Below are positions 12,798 through 21,053 of a stretch of 38,905 nt of DNA, in pieces. Every line of letters starts with the position of its first letter. The stretch's first letter is position 1. Under the pieces are notes generated by a model. The model made no database searches and was not told the DNA's origin. It saw nothing but the letters and a program-made list of their open reading frames with translations. Where the stretch lies: contig CANQGB010000010.1 in the NCBI GenBank assembly GCA_947600335.1, positions 1-38,905 of the forward strand, given 5' to 3'. The translations under genes and the position numbers were made by a program. The stretch comes from an uncultured Bacilli bacterium. GTDB taxonomy: Bacteria; Bacillota_I; Bacilli_A; RF39; UBA660.

Positions 12798-12841
12798 AAT
12801 TGTGAATTAGATAAGTTTTAAAGGTTTTATCAAAAGATCCA

Positions 12842-12869
12842 TTGACAAAAACTTAATAAAAAATATAAT
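12842..12869 (+). promoter_or_regulatory. Promoter of the ATPase-TOPRIM pair
   Basis: TTGACA (12842-12847), 16-bp spacer, TATAAT (12864-12869): both hexamers are consensus. It gives a leader of about 80 nt to ATG 12955. Confidence 0.8.
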
Positions 12870-12954
12870 AGTGTAAAAAAATTCCATTTGATTTATTAAT
12901 CATTGTATTTTTTTTGCAATTTACATATAATAATATTAATTGAAGGTGAAGATT

Positions 12955-14109
12955 ATGTTAAAAAAAGTAAAATTAGATAATTATGCAACATTTATTAAAC
13001 CAACAGAAATAGATTTTTCAGCAACTAACTATAAGTTTCTAGAAAATGAAAATGTCGGAAGTAATAAAATACTTAAAGGTTGTCTATTTGTTGGTGAAAA
13101 TGCTTCTGGTAAAACAAAAATATTAAAAAGTATAACATTATTACTTGATTTATTATTTGGAAATAGCGAAGTTGATTTGATGGCCAATAAAAGCTTTTAC
13201 ACTAATAAACTAACTTATAAGCTTGAATATACATTTATAGAAGAAGAAAAAGAAATAATTTATTCGATTGAATTAAGTTTAGATGAAATTGTTTCAGAAA
13301 AATTGATAATTGATAAGCAAGTAATTTTAGAAAGACTAGGAAATACTGCAAAGTTTTATTTAAATGATGAAAAAACTTTTAGTGATATTTCAAATAAACT
13401 ATTATTTTTACGCAGAATATATTTTGATACCAATTTTTATGGAAATAAAATTCTTAATAAATGGTTTGATTATATGAAGAAATCTGTATATATTAATTGC
13501 TATTATAGAAGCGTTTTTAATTATTCAGGAACAAGTTTATTGGTTCATGAATATTTAAATAATAATGCAGTTGATGAAATAAATAATTTTTTAGAAAAAA
13601 TTGATTATAAACAAAAAATAGAATATGGGACTGAAACATCTGATCCGAATAAAAAGTTTTTTGTTAAATCAAATGATAATAAAAAATTTATTTCCTTTAA
13701 TAAGAAAGGTACAGATATTTACATTCCAGAAATGTTTGAATCAACCGGAAATATAACTCTTATGGAATTATTACCATCATTTTTATACGCGATTAATAAT
13801 GAATGTATGATAATTATTGATGAATTTAGTAGTGGTTTCCATAATGAATTAGAAGAATGCATAATAAAATATTTCTTTCATTATTCAAAAAATTCACAAC
13901 TTTTTTTTACTTCTCATTCTACAAATATTTTAAATAATACATTGATAAGACCAGATCAAATATATTCAGTTTATTTTGATTCAAAAAATGGTTCTATTTT
14001 AAAAAGATTTTCCGATGAAATGCCTAGAGAATCTCAAAATACAGAAAAGATGTATTTAAATGGAGTGTTTAATGGAGTGCCTAGATACAATAAAATCTTT
14101 AAAGATTAA
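12955..14109 (+). CDS. AAA-family ATPase of a defence-type ATPase/TOPRIM pair, 384 aa
   Basis: The N-terminus 'MLKKVKLDNYATFIKPTEID' and Walker A 'GENASGKT' (47-54) are typical of the AAA_15/AAA_21 (SMC/ABC-like, RloA/AbiLi) group. A Walker B 'CMIIIDEFSSGFHNELEE' (about 282-299) and 'FFTSHSTNIL' (about 318-327) complete the ATPase. The middle is a helical insertion with no motif I know. GAAGGTGA lies 6 nt before ATG 12955. The gene overlaps the next one by 38 nt (translational coupling), which encodes a TOPRIM-like protein. Pairs of this kind (AbiLi-AbiLii, RloA-RloB, AriA-AriB of PARIS) abort phage infection. A strong private promoter and a downstream toxin-antitoxin pair fit a defence segment. 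The precise subfamily is undetermined. Confidence 0.8.
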   Translation: MLKKVKLDNYATFIKPTEIDFSATNYKFLENENVGSNKILKGCLFVGENASGKTKILKSITLLLDLLFGNSEVDLMANKSFYTNKLTYKLEYTFIEEEKEIIYSIELSLDEIVSEKLIIDKQVILERLGNTAKFYLNDEKTFSDISNKLLFLRRIYFDTNFYGNKILNKWFDYMKKSVYINCYYRSVFNYSGTSLLVHEYLNNNAVDEINNFLEKIDYKQKIEYGTETSDPNKKFFVKSNDNKKFISFNKKGTDIYIPEMFESTGNITLMELLPSFLYAINNECMIIIDEFSSGFHNELEECIIKYFFHYSKNSQLFFTSHSTNILNNTLIRPDQIYSVYFDSKNGSILKRFSDEMPRESQNTEKMYLNGVFNGVPRYNKIFKD

Positions 14110-14869
14110 CTTTAAAAAAAATATTGGTTCAGTATTAATTGTTGTAGAAGGAGCTTCTTATGAATTTGAGTTATTGAAACAAATATTCAGAAATGTTCTT
14201 CATTATAATTATATTGAAAAAAGTAGGAATCAAAAAAATTTTAAAAATTATGATGAATTTGTAATGAAAGGAAATGAAAACTCGCGTGTAATTGTAATAA
14301 ATTCTAAAAATTCTAATTTGGCTTCTATAAAAAAGGATGAAAATTATCTCAATGAAATTTATAAAAATTTATATTTAGAATATGGAATAGATGCCAAGAA
14401 TATTAATATATATTTTATTTGGGATAGAGATAAGGAATCAAATCCGAAAAATATTACGAAAGATCTATTAAAGCAATTAGGAAATTCAATGGAAAATAAA
14501 AATGGTGAAATGAATGGACTATTATTGTTAAGTTATCCATGTATAGAAGCTTTTACTATTTCAAATTTTGATAAACAGACAATATTTTTAAAAGAAAAAA
14601 AATTAAAAAAGTATGTTAAAGATAATTGCTACATGTTAAATAGAATAAATAGATATACACTTTTAAATGCTACTATTATGATGAATAAGGGATTATTAGA
14701 ATGTGGAATTAGAAAATATGATTTAGATGATTTTTCAAAAACATCTTTAAAAGTTTTTGATGCGCAAGAATCATTTTTTGAGAGTAAAAAATATTATAAT
14801 TTATTGTCATTAATTTCAATAATGCTTTTAGATTTAAATATTATAACTGAAAGAAATTCAAGCTACTAG
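14072..14869 (+). CDS. TOPRIM-like (RloB/AbiLii- or AriB-like) partner protein, 265 aa
   Basis: 'SVLIVVEGASYEFELLKQIF' near residue 20 carries the Glu of a TOPRIM-like strand, and 'IYFIWDRDKES' (about residue 115) carries the D-x-D. 'LLLLSYPCIEAFTISNFD' resembles the P-x-x-E segment near the end of RloB-like proteins. The rest is Lys/Asn-rich and helical. ATG 14072 is chosen over ATG 14060 because GGAG lies 6 nt upstream; translation would restart inside the end of the ATPase gene. In related two-gene systems the ATPase senses a phage trigger and releases or activates this nuclease-like effector. That is established for PARIS and only inferred here. It ends before a clear terminator (14891). 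Confidence 0.7.
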   Translation: MECLDTIKSLKINFKKNIGSVLIVVEGASYEFELLKQIFRNVLHYNYIEKSRNQKNFKNYDEFVMKGNENSRVIVINSKNSNLASIKKDENYLNEIYKNLYLEYGIDAKNINIYFIWDRDKESNPKNITKDLLKQLGNSMENKNGEMNGLLLLSYPCIEAFTISNFDKQTIFLKEKKLKKYVKDNCYMLNRINRYTLLNATIMMNKGLLECGIRKYDLDDFSKTSLKVFDAQESFFESKKYYNLLSLISIMLLDLNIITERNSSY

Positions 14870-14890
14870 ATACTATAACTTGATTAAATG

Positions 14891-14921
14891 GAAATAAGTT
14901 ATTTGTTCTTATTTCTTTTTT
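14891..14921 (+). terminator. Terminator of the ATPase-TOPRIM operon
   Basis: GAAATAAG (14891-14898), 9-nt loop, CTTATTTC (14908-14915), six T. Confidence 0.8.
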
Positions 14922-14969
14922 GTTGTTTTCAATTATGACAATAATTAGCAAATATTTTATATTAAGAAT

Positions 14970-15006
14970 GGTGACAATTGACACCAACAAGTTTATGAGG
15001 TATAAT
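14970..15006 (+). promoter_or_regulatory. Consensus promoter with overlapping palindromic operator (toxin-antitoxin operon)
   Basis: TTGACA (14978-14983), 17-bp spacer, TATAAT (15001-15006): a perfect sigma-A consensus. GGTGACAATTGACACC (14970-14985) is a near-perfect palindrome covering the -35 and is the natural site for repression by the zinc-ribbon/HTH antitoxin encoded downstream. Confidence 0.75.
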
Positions 15007-15050
15007 TTAACTAAATTAATGAAAGGAGATATTATTTAAGGAGGGTAACA

Positions 15051-15416
15051 ATGTTAAGTACTTTAGATATTGATGCAGTTAATTCTTTTTTAAAAATATG
15101 TAAGAGAGAAATTGAAAATAAAAATTGTTACTTTGTAGGATATAGAACTATTACTATTAACGGTAAAAAAATATCGGCTAAACAAGCATTAATTGATATT
15201 GGAATTATGAAAGTTCAAGATATATGGAAATATGTATTAAATTTAAAGGTAAGTGATTGTATAAAAGTTGATCGCGATTTTGACTATAGTAGAGATATGA
15301 ATTCTGAAGTTTATATATTTCAGAAATTGATTAATAGTAAAATAGTATATATTAAATTGACTATGAATGATAGAGGTATAATATGCATATCTTTTCATGA
15401 AAGTTATGAGGGGTGA
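15051..15416 (+). CDS. MqsR-like toxin (predicted mRNA interferase), 121 aa
   Basis: The C-terminal two thirds follow the MqsR pattern: 'ISAKQALIDIGI', 'MKVQDIWKYVLNLKVSDCIK', 'SEVYIFQKLINSKIVYIKLT' and the final strand 'GIICISFH'. These correspond to MqsR's 'L-L-x-x-x-x-L-G', 'I-x-x-L-x-x-x-D-F', 'V-Y-x-x-x-x-x-x-x-x-Y-L-K-I' and 'I-V-S-F' blocks. MqsR is a RelE-fold ribonuclease that cuts mRNA at GC-containing sites. AAGGAGG lies 6-7 nt upstream. It is first in an operon with the antitoxin, the same toxin-first order as E. coli mqsRA. The match was made by eye, so it may be a sister family of MqsR rather than MqsR itself. Confidence 0.65.
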   Translation: MLSTLDIDAVNSFLKICKREIENKNCYFVGYRTITINGKKISAKQALIDIGIMKVQDIWKYVLNLKVSDCIKVDRDFDYSRDMNSEVYIFQKLINSKIVYIKLTMNDRGIICISFHESYEG

Positions 15417-15421
15417 TAATT

Positions 15422-16339
15422 ATGAAAAAAATTTTATATTGTTTTAATTGTAACAAGGATGTAGAACCTATATGTGACTTGCAAACAAATATTTATATAG
15501 TTCACAAACAACAAGTTCAAATTAAAGAAGAGGTTTTTAACTGTCCATTATGTAATAATGAATTATTTGATGAAAATTTGGATAGTTCTTTATATAATAT
15601 TTATAATGAATATTTAAAATTATATGATTTATCATTTTCTAAATTAAAAGAGATAAGAGAATCATTTAATTTATCACAAGAACTATTTGCAAAGTCTCTT
15701 GGATGGAGTAAAAGAACTATTGTAAGATATGAAAACGCAGATTCCTTACCACAAAATCAATATTTACAAATTTATAATAAAATTAAAAATAATAAAAGTG
15801 AATTTATTAATATTCTAAAAAATAATCGTGGACTATTGGGTGATGAATTATATTTTAAAATATTTAATATAGTAAGTGCAGAATTAGATATAAAAACAAT
15901 AAATGTGTTTTTGTATGTTTTAAAAGATAATTTTTTAACTAAAACACAAATAATGAAAAATTTATTCTCAATCGATTTTCAATCATTTAAAGATTATTCA
16001 AAACCTATTACATCTCTTAAATATGTACATGGTACTTATGGACCAATCTTTGATAATAAAGATGCAATCTTAAATTTATTAGTAAAGCAAAATTATATAG
16101 AAATGGTAAATAATGAAGAAGACAAGATATTGTTTAAACCTACAGTTGAACCTGATTTATTTTTGTTTAAAAAGCCGGAACTTGAAGCTATGGATAAAGT
16201 TTTGGATAAATTAAAGGGTAAAAATGCAACAATATTAACTAATTGGTCTCACAAATTTAAAGGGTGGATTGAAACAAATGATGGAGAGTTAATAAGTTAT
16301 TCATATGCTAAAGATTTTGATCTTCAAAATAATTGGTAA
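15422..16339 (+). CDS. MqsA-like zinc ribbon-HTH antitoxin with C-terminal Panacea/SocA-like domain, 305 aa
   Basis: Residues 1-50 form a YgiT/MqsA-type zinc ribbon with two C-x-x-C pairs ('CFNCNKD', 'CPLCNNE'). Residues about 72-115 are a HTH: 'ESFNLSQELFAKSLGWSKRT' then 'IVRYENADSLP', as in MqsA. The extra C-terminal part (about 150-305) has the Panacea (DUF4065/SocA-like) features 'DNFLTKTQIMKNLF', 'SLKYVHGTYGPIFDN' and 'ELEAMDKVLDKLKG'. Panacea domains are established as toxin-neutralising modules in hyper-exchangeable toxin-antitoxin pairs. GAGGGG lies 8 nt before ATG 15422, and the gene starts 5 nt after the toxin stop, so translation is coupled. It would bind the toxin and repress the operator at 14970-14985. 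Confidence 0.75.
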   Translation: MKKILYCFNCNKDVEPICDLQTNIYIVHKQQVQIKEEVFNCPLCNNELFDENLDSSLYNIYNEYLKLYDLSFSKLKEIRESFNLSQELFAKSLGWSKRTIVRYENADSLPQNQYLQIYNKIKNNKSEFINILKNNRGLLGDELYFKIFNIVSAELDIKTINVFLYVLKDNFLTKTQIMKNLFSIDFQSFKDYSKPITSLKYVHGTYGPIFDNKDAILNLLVKQNYIEMVNNEEDKILFKPTVEPDLFLFKKPELEAMDKVLDKLKGKNATILTNWSHKFKGWIETNDGELISYSYAKDFDLQNNW

Positions 16340-16422
16340 AATTAATATTTTGGAATTATTGTTAAAAGGAAAGTTTATAATTAAAAAAATTAAATTGATT
16401 TTACATCAAAATTTTACAAATG

Positions 16423-16499
16423 AATTAGTTAGCAATGATTTTAATGGCATAAAGGTTAGAAATATAATTGATTGGTTATTAGATGGAAAAATAAGATAA
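16423..16499 (+). pseudogene. Remnant of a second DUF4143 ATPase gene (3' end only)
   Basis: Bases 16423-16485 match 18145-18207, the 3' end of the intact ATPase gene, with a single mismatch. The frame still reads 'ELVSNDFNGIKVRNIIDWLL' before diverging to a TAA at 16497-16499. Only the last 25 codons or so remain. Together with the intact copy it forms a 63-bp direct repeat around 1.7 kb of DNA. Confidence 0.8.
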
Positions 16500-16552
16500 T
16501 CTTAATTTTTTCTTTTTTAAAATTAATAAAATGACTTTCTAAGCTTTTACAA

Positions 16553-16870
16553 GTGTTTTTTGTAAATTTCTTGAAAAAGTTGCAATTTGGTTTAAATAAA
16601 GATTATCATGAAGAATTAAAAGCAGAAGCTGATATGTTAGTGTTCGCTGCTATTAATAGCCCAAAAAAATGCGGAATTGTAGATCAAGTTATTTCATATA
16701 TAAATGCTTATGTAATAGATAATATTGAACAAAAATATATAATCTTAAGGTTTAAAGAATTATATGAAGATGAAGAAATAGCTAGTTTATTGAATATTAG
16801 TTTAGAACAAGTTTTAGAAATAAGAGAAAAAACTTTAGAAAGATTAAGACAAGATGAAATATTAAATTGA
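16553..16870 (+). CDS. Sigma-region-4-like small protein, possibly 5'-truncated, 105 aa
   Basis: Residues about 58-100 look like sigma region 4: 'EQKYIILRFKELYEDEEIAS' then 'LLNISLEQVLEIREKTLERL', the usual 'L-R-x-x-x-x-x-x-E-I-A-x-x-L-x-I-x-x-x-x-V' helix-turn-helix. No region 2 is present. The only start at the 5' end is GTG 16553 with no Shine-Dalgarno, and the frame is open only to 16535, so the gene is probably cut at its 5' end or begins at an internal ATG near 16634. It lies among gene remnants between the two copies of the 63-bp repeat. It may be a dead fragment of a sigma-like regulator. Confidence 0.4.
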   Translation: MFFVNFLKKLQFGLNKDYHEELKAEADMLVFAAINSPKKCGIVDQVISYINAYVIDNIEQKYIILRFKELYEDEEIASLLNISLEQVLEIREKTLERLRQDEILN

Positions 16871-17009
16871 TAAAAAAAATAGATTATAGTTGAAAAAAAT
16901 AGAAATCAATTTCCGCTTGCAAAAAGTTTTAAAAAAATATTTTTTGCAAATGTATCATCAAGACTTTACAGATGAATTTTTTTTTGATATTATTATGTTG
17001 GCGATGAAA

Positions 17010-18212
17010 ATGATAATTAGAAAAAGATATTTAAATAAAATGATTGATGCAAAAGATACGGAGTTTATAAAAGTAATAACCGGAGTTAGAAGATGTGGTA
17101 AATCAACTTTACTTATGATGTTTAAAGAATATTTATTAAATAGTGGTGTAGAAGAGGAAAGAATAATTTATATTAATTTTGAGTCGGCTAAGTATGATGA
17201 TATAAAAAACTATAAAGATTTATATTCATATGTTAAAGATAGAATTAAGAATAAAAAAATGTATCTTTTATTAGATGAAGTGCAAAATGTAGAAATGTGG
17301 GAAAAAGCAATAAATTCATTTAAAGTGGATTTTGATATAGATATCTATATTACAGGCTCAAATGCTTATTTGTTATCTTCTGAATTATCCACTTTACTTT
17401 CGGGAAGATATATAGAAATAAAAGTGTATCCTTTATCTTTTAAAGAATATTTAGAATTTAATAATTATGATAAAGAGAATATAGAAAATAAATTTAATGA
17501 ATACTTAAAATATGGTGGTCTTCCAGCCATAACGTTAATAAAAGATAAAACTGATTTAGTGTTATCATATTTAAATGATATATATAACACGATTGTCAAA
17601 AAAGATATAATAGATAGAAATAATATTAAAGATACCGCATTACTGGAGAATATAATAAAGTATTTGGCTAATAATATTGGTAGTAGTGTTTCTGCTAATA
17701 AAATAAGCAATTACCTAAATAGTAATAAAATAGTAGAAAAATCTAATCATCAAACTATAGATAATTATTTAAATATGCTAGAAAAATCATATATAATGTA
17801 TAAAGCAGATAGAACAGATATTAAGAGTAAGTCATTATTAAAAACTTTGGGAAAATATTATATATCAGATACAGGAATAAGAAATATTATACTAGGTTTT
17901 AGAAATGTTGATGAGGGACATTTACTGGAAAATGTGGTCTATTTAGAACTTTTAAGAAGAGGATATAAAGTTAATATTGGTAAATCAAATGACTTTGAGG
18001 TAGATTTTATTGCTGAAAATCCTAATGATATAAAGTATTATCAAGTAGCAAAATCTATTTCTAGTGATGAGGTAAGAAATAGAGAACTTAGAAGTTTGGA
18101 AAGCATAGATGATAATTATGAAAAGATAATATTAACTATGGATAAATTAGTTAGCAATGATTTTAATGGCATAAAGGTTAGGAATATAATTGATTGGTTA
18201 TTAGATGAATAA
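17010..18212 (+). CDS. AAA_14/DUF4143 family ATPase, 400 aa
   Basis: Starting at 'MIIRKRYLNKMIDAKDTEFI', the protein shows Walker A 'GVRRCGKST' (about 22-30), Walker B 'MYLLLDEVQNV' (about 82-92), 'IYITGSNAYLLSSELSTLLS' and 'GRYIEIKVYPLSFKEYLEF'. This is the AAA_14 domain followed by a DUF4143 C-terminal half ending in a nuclease-fold-like 'NDFEVDFIAENPNDIKYYQV'. These ATPases are abundant in gut bacteria and archaea, often in several copies; their role is unknown. The frame is open to a TTG at 16890, but family members start at the equivalent of 17010, where a weak GGCGATG precedes. A second copy's 3' end survives at 16423. A terminator follows at 18225. Confidence 0.8.
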   Translation: MIIRKRYLNKMIDAKDTEFIKVITGVRRCGKSTLLMMFKEYLLNSGVEEERIIYINFESAKYDDIKNYKDLYSYVKDRIKNKKMYLLLDEVQNVEMWEKAINSFKVDFDIDIYITGSNAYLLSSELSTLLSGRYIEIKVYPLSFKEYLEFNNYDKENIENKFNEYLKYGGLPAITLIKDKTDLVLSYLNDIYNTIVKKDIIDRNNIKDTALLENIIKYLANNIGSSVSANKISNYLNSNKIVEKSNHQTIDNYLNMLEKSYIMYKADRTDIKSKSLLKTLGKYYISDTGIRNIILGFRNVDEGHLLENVVYLELLRRGYKVNIGKSNDFEVDFIAENPNDIKYYQVAKSISSDEVRNRELRSLESIDDNYEKIILTMDKLVSNDFNGIKVRNIIDWLLDE

Positions 18213-18224
18213 AAAAATTTTCAA

Positions 18225-18260
18225 AAAGAACAAGTTTTAAAATAACATGTTCTTTTTTTT
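18225..18260 (+). terminator. Terminator of the DUF4143 ATPase gene
   Basis: AAAGAACA (18225-18232), 15-nt loop, TGTTCTTT (18248-18255), long T-run. Confidence 0.75.
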
Positions 18261-18312
18261 AGGAAAATTCAATATTATTCCTTATTTTAGGAACAATAAA
18301 TATGAATTTTAT

Positions 18313-18390
18313 GGTCAACTTTTTAGTGAACTAAAAGAATTGTTTTCTAATAACCATGTTGAGTATTTTGTGCTGTATTATAGCCGTTAC
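18313..18390 (+). pseudogene. uvrB fragment
   Basis: From GGTCAACTTT at 18313, the sequence matches uvrB 19250 onward (offset 937) with only four differences over the first 60 bases, then decays. Its frame reads '[20 protein letters not shown]' against uvrB '[20 protein letters not shown]'. It is a partial duplicate of the uvrB ATPase region, about 940 bp upstream of the real gene's equivalent. Confidence 0.85.
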
Positions 18391-18447
18391 TTAAAACCTC
18401 TATTATTTTGGGCTTTTTAGTGCTATTAAATTCAAAAAGTGAAGAAA

Positions 18448-18516
18448 ATGATAGAAAAAGATTTAGAATATAAATTAATTAGACATATAGAAGATTTTTT
18501 TGCTAGAAATAAGTAA
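18448..18516 (+). pseudogene. Possible YhcG/DUF1016-type nuclease fragment
   Basis: A 22-codon frame 'MIEKDLEYKLIRHIEDFFAR' resembles the 'E-K-D-L-E-x-A-L-I-x-x-I-x-x-F-L' segment that begins the PD-(D/E)XK domain of YhcG-family proteins. A later frame near 18614-18660 ('YNSIGVIKCYAYSKN') may be the shifted continuation. Broken by stops; identification uncertain. Confidence 0.3.
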
Positions 18517-18983
18517 AGGTTTTATGTTTGTATGTATGGAAGAAAACTAATCCCATTTTGAAGATAACACGAAACTAATCTTCAACAATCGACTGACTAA
18601 TGTGAAAGATTAGTTTATAATTCTATTGGTGTTATAAAATGTTATGCTTATTCAAAGAATTAAGAAACAAATACATATATTGGTAAATAAAAAAATTACT
18701 TGAGGAAAATAAAACTTTTAAAATTGAAAAAGGAATATACAGTGATAACAAAAATATAAATTATAAAGTTTAGAAATTGTTACATTTTAATTTAAAAGTT
18801 AATTGATGTTAGTAAAATAAATACTGACACTCTTTTTTATGATAAATTAGTCTAGTATTCGTTGCATTGATAGAGTTAACTTAAGATAATTTAATAGATA
18901 AAAATGTTATGGTAAAAAGATTCTTAACATAAAATAGCCAAAAAAGTTGAAAATAATAAATGGGAAAACATAGATTGGTTTCC

Positions 18984-19012
18984 TTGTTTTGCTTATAAAA
19001 TAGTGATAAAAT
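18984..19012 (+). promoter_or_regulatory. uvrB promoter
   Basis: TTGTTT (18984-18989), 17-bp spacer, TAAAAT (19007-19012) with extended TGA. No LexA-type or DinR-type box was noticed nearby. Confidence 0.75.
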
Positions 19013-19048
19013 ATGGTAGCAAAATTTAATTATGAGGGAGGCCAAAAT

Positions 19049-20995
19049 ATGTTTGAACTTATATCTAAATATGAACCAAGTGGTGACCAACCTGAAGCTA
19101 TAAGAAAGCTAGTTGAAGGTATTAAAAATGGTCAAAAAGAACAAGTTTTACTAGGAGCAACAGGTACGGGTAAAACTTTTACGATTGCTAATGTGATAAA
19201 AGAAGTTAATAAACCAACTTTAGTACTTGCGCATAATAAAACACTGGCTGGTCAACTTTATAGTGAACTAAAAGAATTGTTTCCTAATAATCATGTTGAA
19301 TATTTTGTTTCCTACTATGATTATTATCAACCCGAAGCTTATGTTCCATCGAGTGATACTTATATTGAAAAAGATTCTTCGATCAATGATGAAATTGATG
19401 AATTAAGACATGCGGCAACATCCTCATTAATCAATTATCCAGATACCATTGTAGTTTCGAGTGTATCGTGTATTTATGGTATTGGTGAAAAAGAAGAATA
19501 TATTAATAAAATGCTTATATTAAATGTTGGCGATGTAGTTAAAAGAAATACCATTATTAACAAATTAGTCGACATGACTTATGAAAGAAGTGACTTAGAT
19601 TTTCATCGGGGTACTTTTAGGGTAAGAGGGGATATTATCGACATTATTCCTGTTAATGAACATGCTAATGGCATTCGAATTGAATTATTTGGGGATGAAA
19701 TAGAAAAAATATATAGTTTTGACCCCGTTACTGGAGCTTTGATTCAAAATAAAAAAACGATTACTATTTCGCCGGCTAGTCATTTCGTAACGAGTGATGA
19801 AAAAATGACAGAAGCCATTAGAAGAATTGAAGAAGAATTAGAATCTCGCTTAGAAGAATTGAAAAGCCAAAATAAGCTAATTGAAGAACAAAGATTAAGA
19901 GAAAGAACTTTGTATGATATTGAAATGCTTAAAGAAACAGGTTTTTGTAATGGGGTAGAAAACTATTCAAGACATTTAGCTTTAAGAGCCGAAGGAGAAA
20001 CTCCTACCTGTTTAATTGATTTCTTTCCGAAAGATTTTTTAATGGTAGTCGATGAATCGCATGTAACTTTACCGCAAGTTAGAGGAATGTATAATGGCGA
20101 TAGAATGCGGAAACAAACCTTAGTTGATTATGGTTTTAGATTACCTAGTGCTTTAGATAACCGGCCTTTAAAATATGAAGAATTTGAATCCAAAATCAAT
20201 CAAGCTATCTATGTTTCCGCAACACCAGGCGATTATGAATTAGAAAAAACTAAGGGTGAGTATGTAGAACAAATAATAAGACCAACGGGGTTACTGGACC
20301 CGACTATTGAAGTTAAACCAACTACTGGCCAAATTGATGATATAATTAACGAGATAAATATTCGTAAAAATAAAAATGAAAGAGTTTTAATTACTACTTT
20401 AACTATTCGAATGAGTGAAGAATTAACTAACTATTTAAAAGAAATGAATATTAAAGTAGCATATTTACATAGTGAGATTAAAACTTTGGAAAGATTAAAA
20501 ATTATTCAAGAATTGCGCCAAGGAATATATGATTGTGTGGTAGGAATTAATCTATTAAGAGAAGGATTGGATATTCCCGAGGTTAGTTTAATTTGCATAC
20601 TAGATGCTGATAAACAAGGGTTCTTAAGAAGTAGTCGCAGTTTAATTCAAACGATTGGTCGGGCTGCCCGAAATGCTCATGGTCATGTCATAATGTATGC
20701 GGATACTGTTAGTGAAGCCATGGATTTAGCAATTACTGAAACAGAACGAAGAAGAGAAATTCAAGAAAAATATAATCAAGAACATGGTATAATTCCTAAA
20801 ACTATTGAAAAAGCTATTAAAGAAGTTATTAGTAACGAAATAGAAACGCCAAAAGAAGAAACTAAGATGAGTAAGAAAGAAAAAGAACAATTATTGATTA
20901 AGATTGAGACCGAAATGAAAGAAGCGGCGAAAAATTTAGATTTTGAAAGAGCAATGGAATTGCGTAATATTTTATTTGAAATGAAAAGCGAATAA
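19049..20995 (+). CDS. uvrB: Excinuclease ABC subunit B (UvrB), 648 aa
   Basis: The damage-recognition helicase of nucleotide excision repair: it receives DNA from UvrA and positions UvrC. It opens '[20 protein letters not shown]', has Walker A 'GATGTGKT' (about 40-47), the '[20 protein letters not shown]' beta-hairpin region, '[17 protein letters not shown]', helicase motif VI 'QTIGRAARN' and the C-terminal UVR domain ('[20 protein letters not shown]') that contacts UvrC. Length is normal. ATG 19049 follows GGGAGG at 8-9 nt, whereas the earlier in-frame start at 19013 overlaps the promoter. uvrA lies 3.8 kb downstream, and uvrC is not in the window. A fragment of this gene lies upstream at 18313. 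Confidence 0.97.
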   Translation: MFELISKYEPSGDQPEAIRKLVEGIKNGQKEQVLLGATGTGKTFTIANVIKEVNKPTLVLAHNKTLAGQLYSELKELFPNNHVEYFVSYYDYYQPEAYVPSSDTYIEKDSSINDEIDELRHAATSSLINYPDTIVVSSVSCIYGIGEKEEYINKMLILNVGDVVKRNTIINKLVDMTYERSDLDFHRGTFRVRGDIIDIIPVNEHANGIRIELFGDEIEKIYSFDPVTGALIQNKKTITISPASHFVTSDEKMTEAIRRIEEELESRLEELKSQNKLIEEQRLRERTLYDIEMLKETGFCNGVENYSRHLALRAEGETPTCLIDFFPKDFLMVVDESHVTLPQVRGMYNGDRMRKQTLVDYGFRLPSALDNRPLKYEEFESKINQAIYVSATPGDYELEKTKGEYVEQIIRPTGLLDPTIEVKPTTGQIDDIINEINIRKNKNERVLITTLTIRMSEELTNYLKEMNIKVAYLHSEIKTLERLKIIQELRQGIYDCVVGINLLREGLDIPEVSLICILDADKQGFLRSSRSLIQTIGRAARNAHGHVIMYADTVSEAMDLAITETERRREIQEKYNQEHGIIPKTIEKAIKEVISNEIETPKEETKMSKKEKEQLLIKIETEMKEAAKNLDFERAMELRNILFEMKSE

Positions 20996-21019
20996 ATATT
21001 TTAAAAAAAAGAAAAATTG

Positions 21020-21028
21020 TGCTATACT
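21020..21028 (+). promoter_or_regulatory. Extended -10 promoter of ppaC
   Basis: TGC-TATACT ends 25 nt before the ATG. No clear -35. Confidence 0.55.
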
Positions 21029-21053
21029 TAAAAAGCAAAAAGGAAGTGGGACT

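Larger units (their letters stand above)
16423..18207 (+). repeat. 63-bp direct repeat flanking the sigma-like ORF and ATPase gene
   Basis: Copies at 16423-16485 and 18145-18207 (offset 1722) differ at one base (A16460/G18182). Recombination between them would delete everything from 16486 to 18207, or could have inserted it. Confidence 0.85.
18261..18983. other. Gene graveyard: 700 nt of non-coding DNA with fragments
   Basis: No intact gene is seen between the ATPase terminator and the uvrB promoter. Recognisable pieces are a uvrB fragment (18313-18390), a possible YhcG/DUF1016 fragment (18448-18516), and a stretch near 18700-18760 that reads 'LLEENKTFKIEKGIYSD' in one frame, reminiscent of AbiEi-type proteins but with stops around it. 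This fits a decayed accessory insertion beside a conserved gene. Confidence 0.6.

Noticed and set aside
16305-16499. 64-codon open frame overlapping the antitoxin end
   Set aside because: Only its last part is meaningful, and that is the duplicated 3' end of the DUF4143 ATPase; treated as a pseudogene fragment.
18221-18240. TCAAAAAGAACAAGTTTTA shared with uvrB near 19132, as a second piece of the uvrB duplicate
   Set aside because: It doubles as the 5' arm of the ATPase terminator and its spacing to the 18313 fragment does not match uvrB; possible, but too short to claim.
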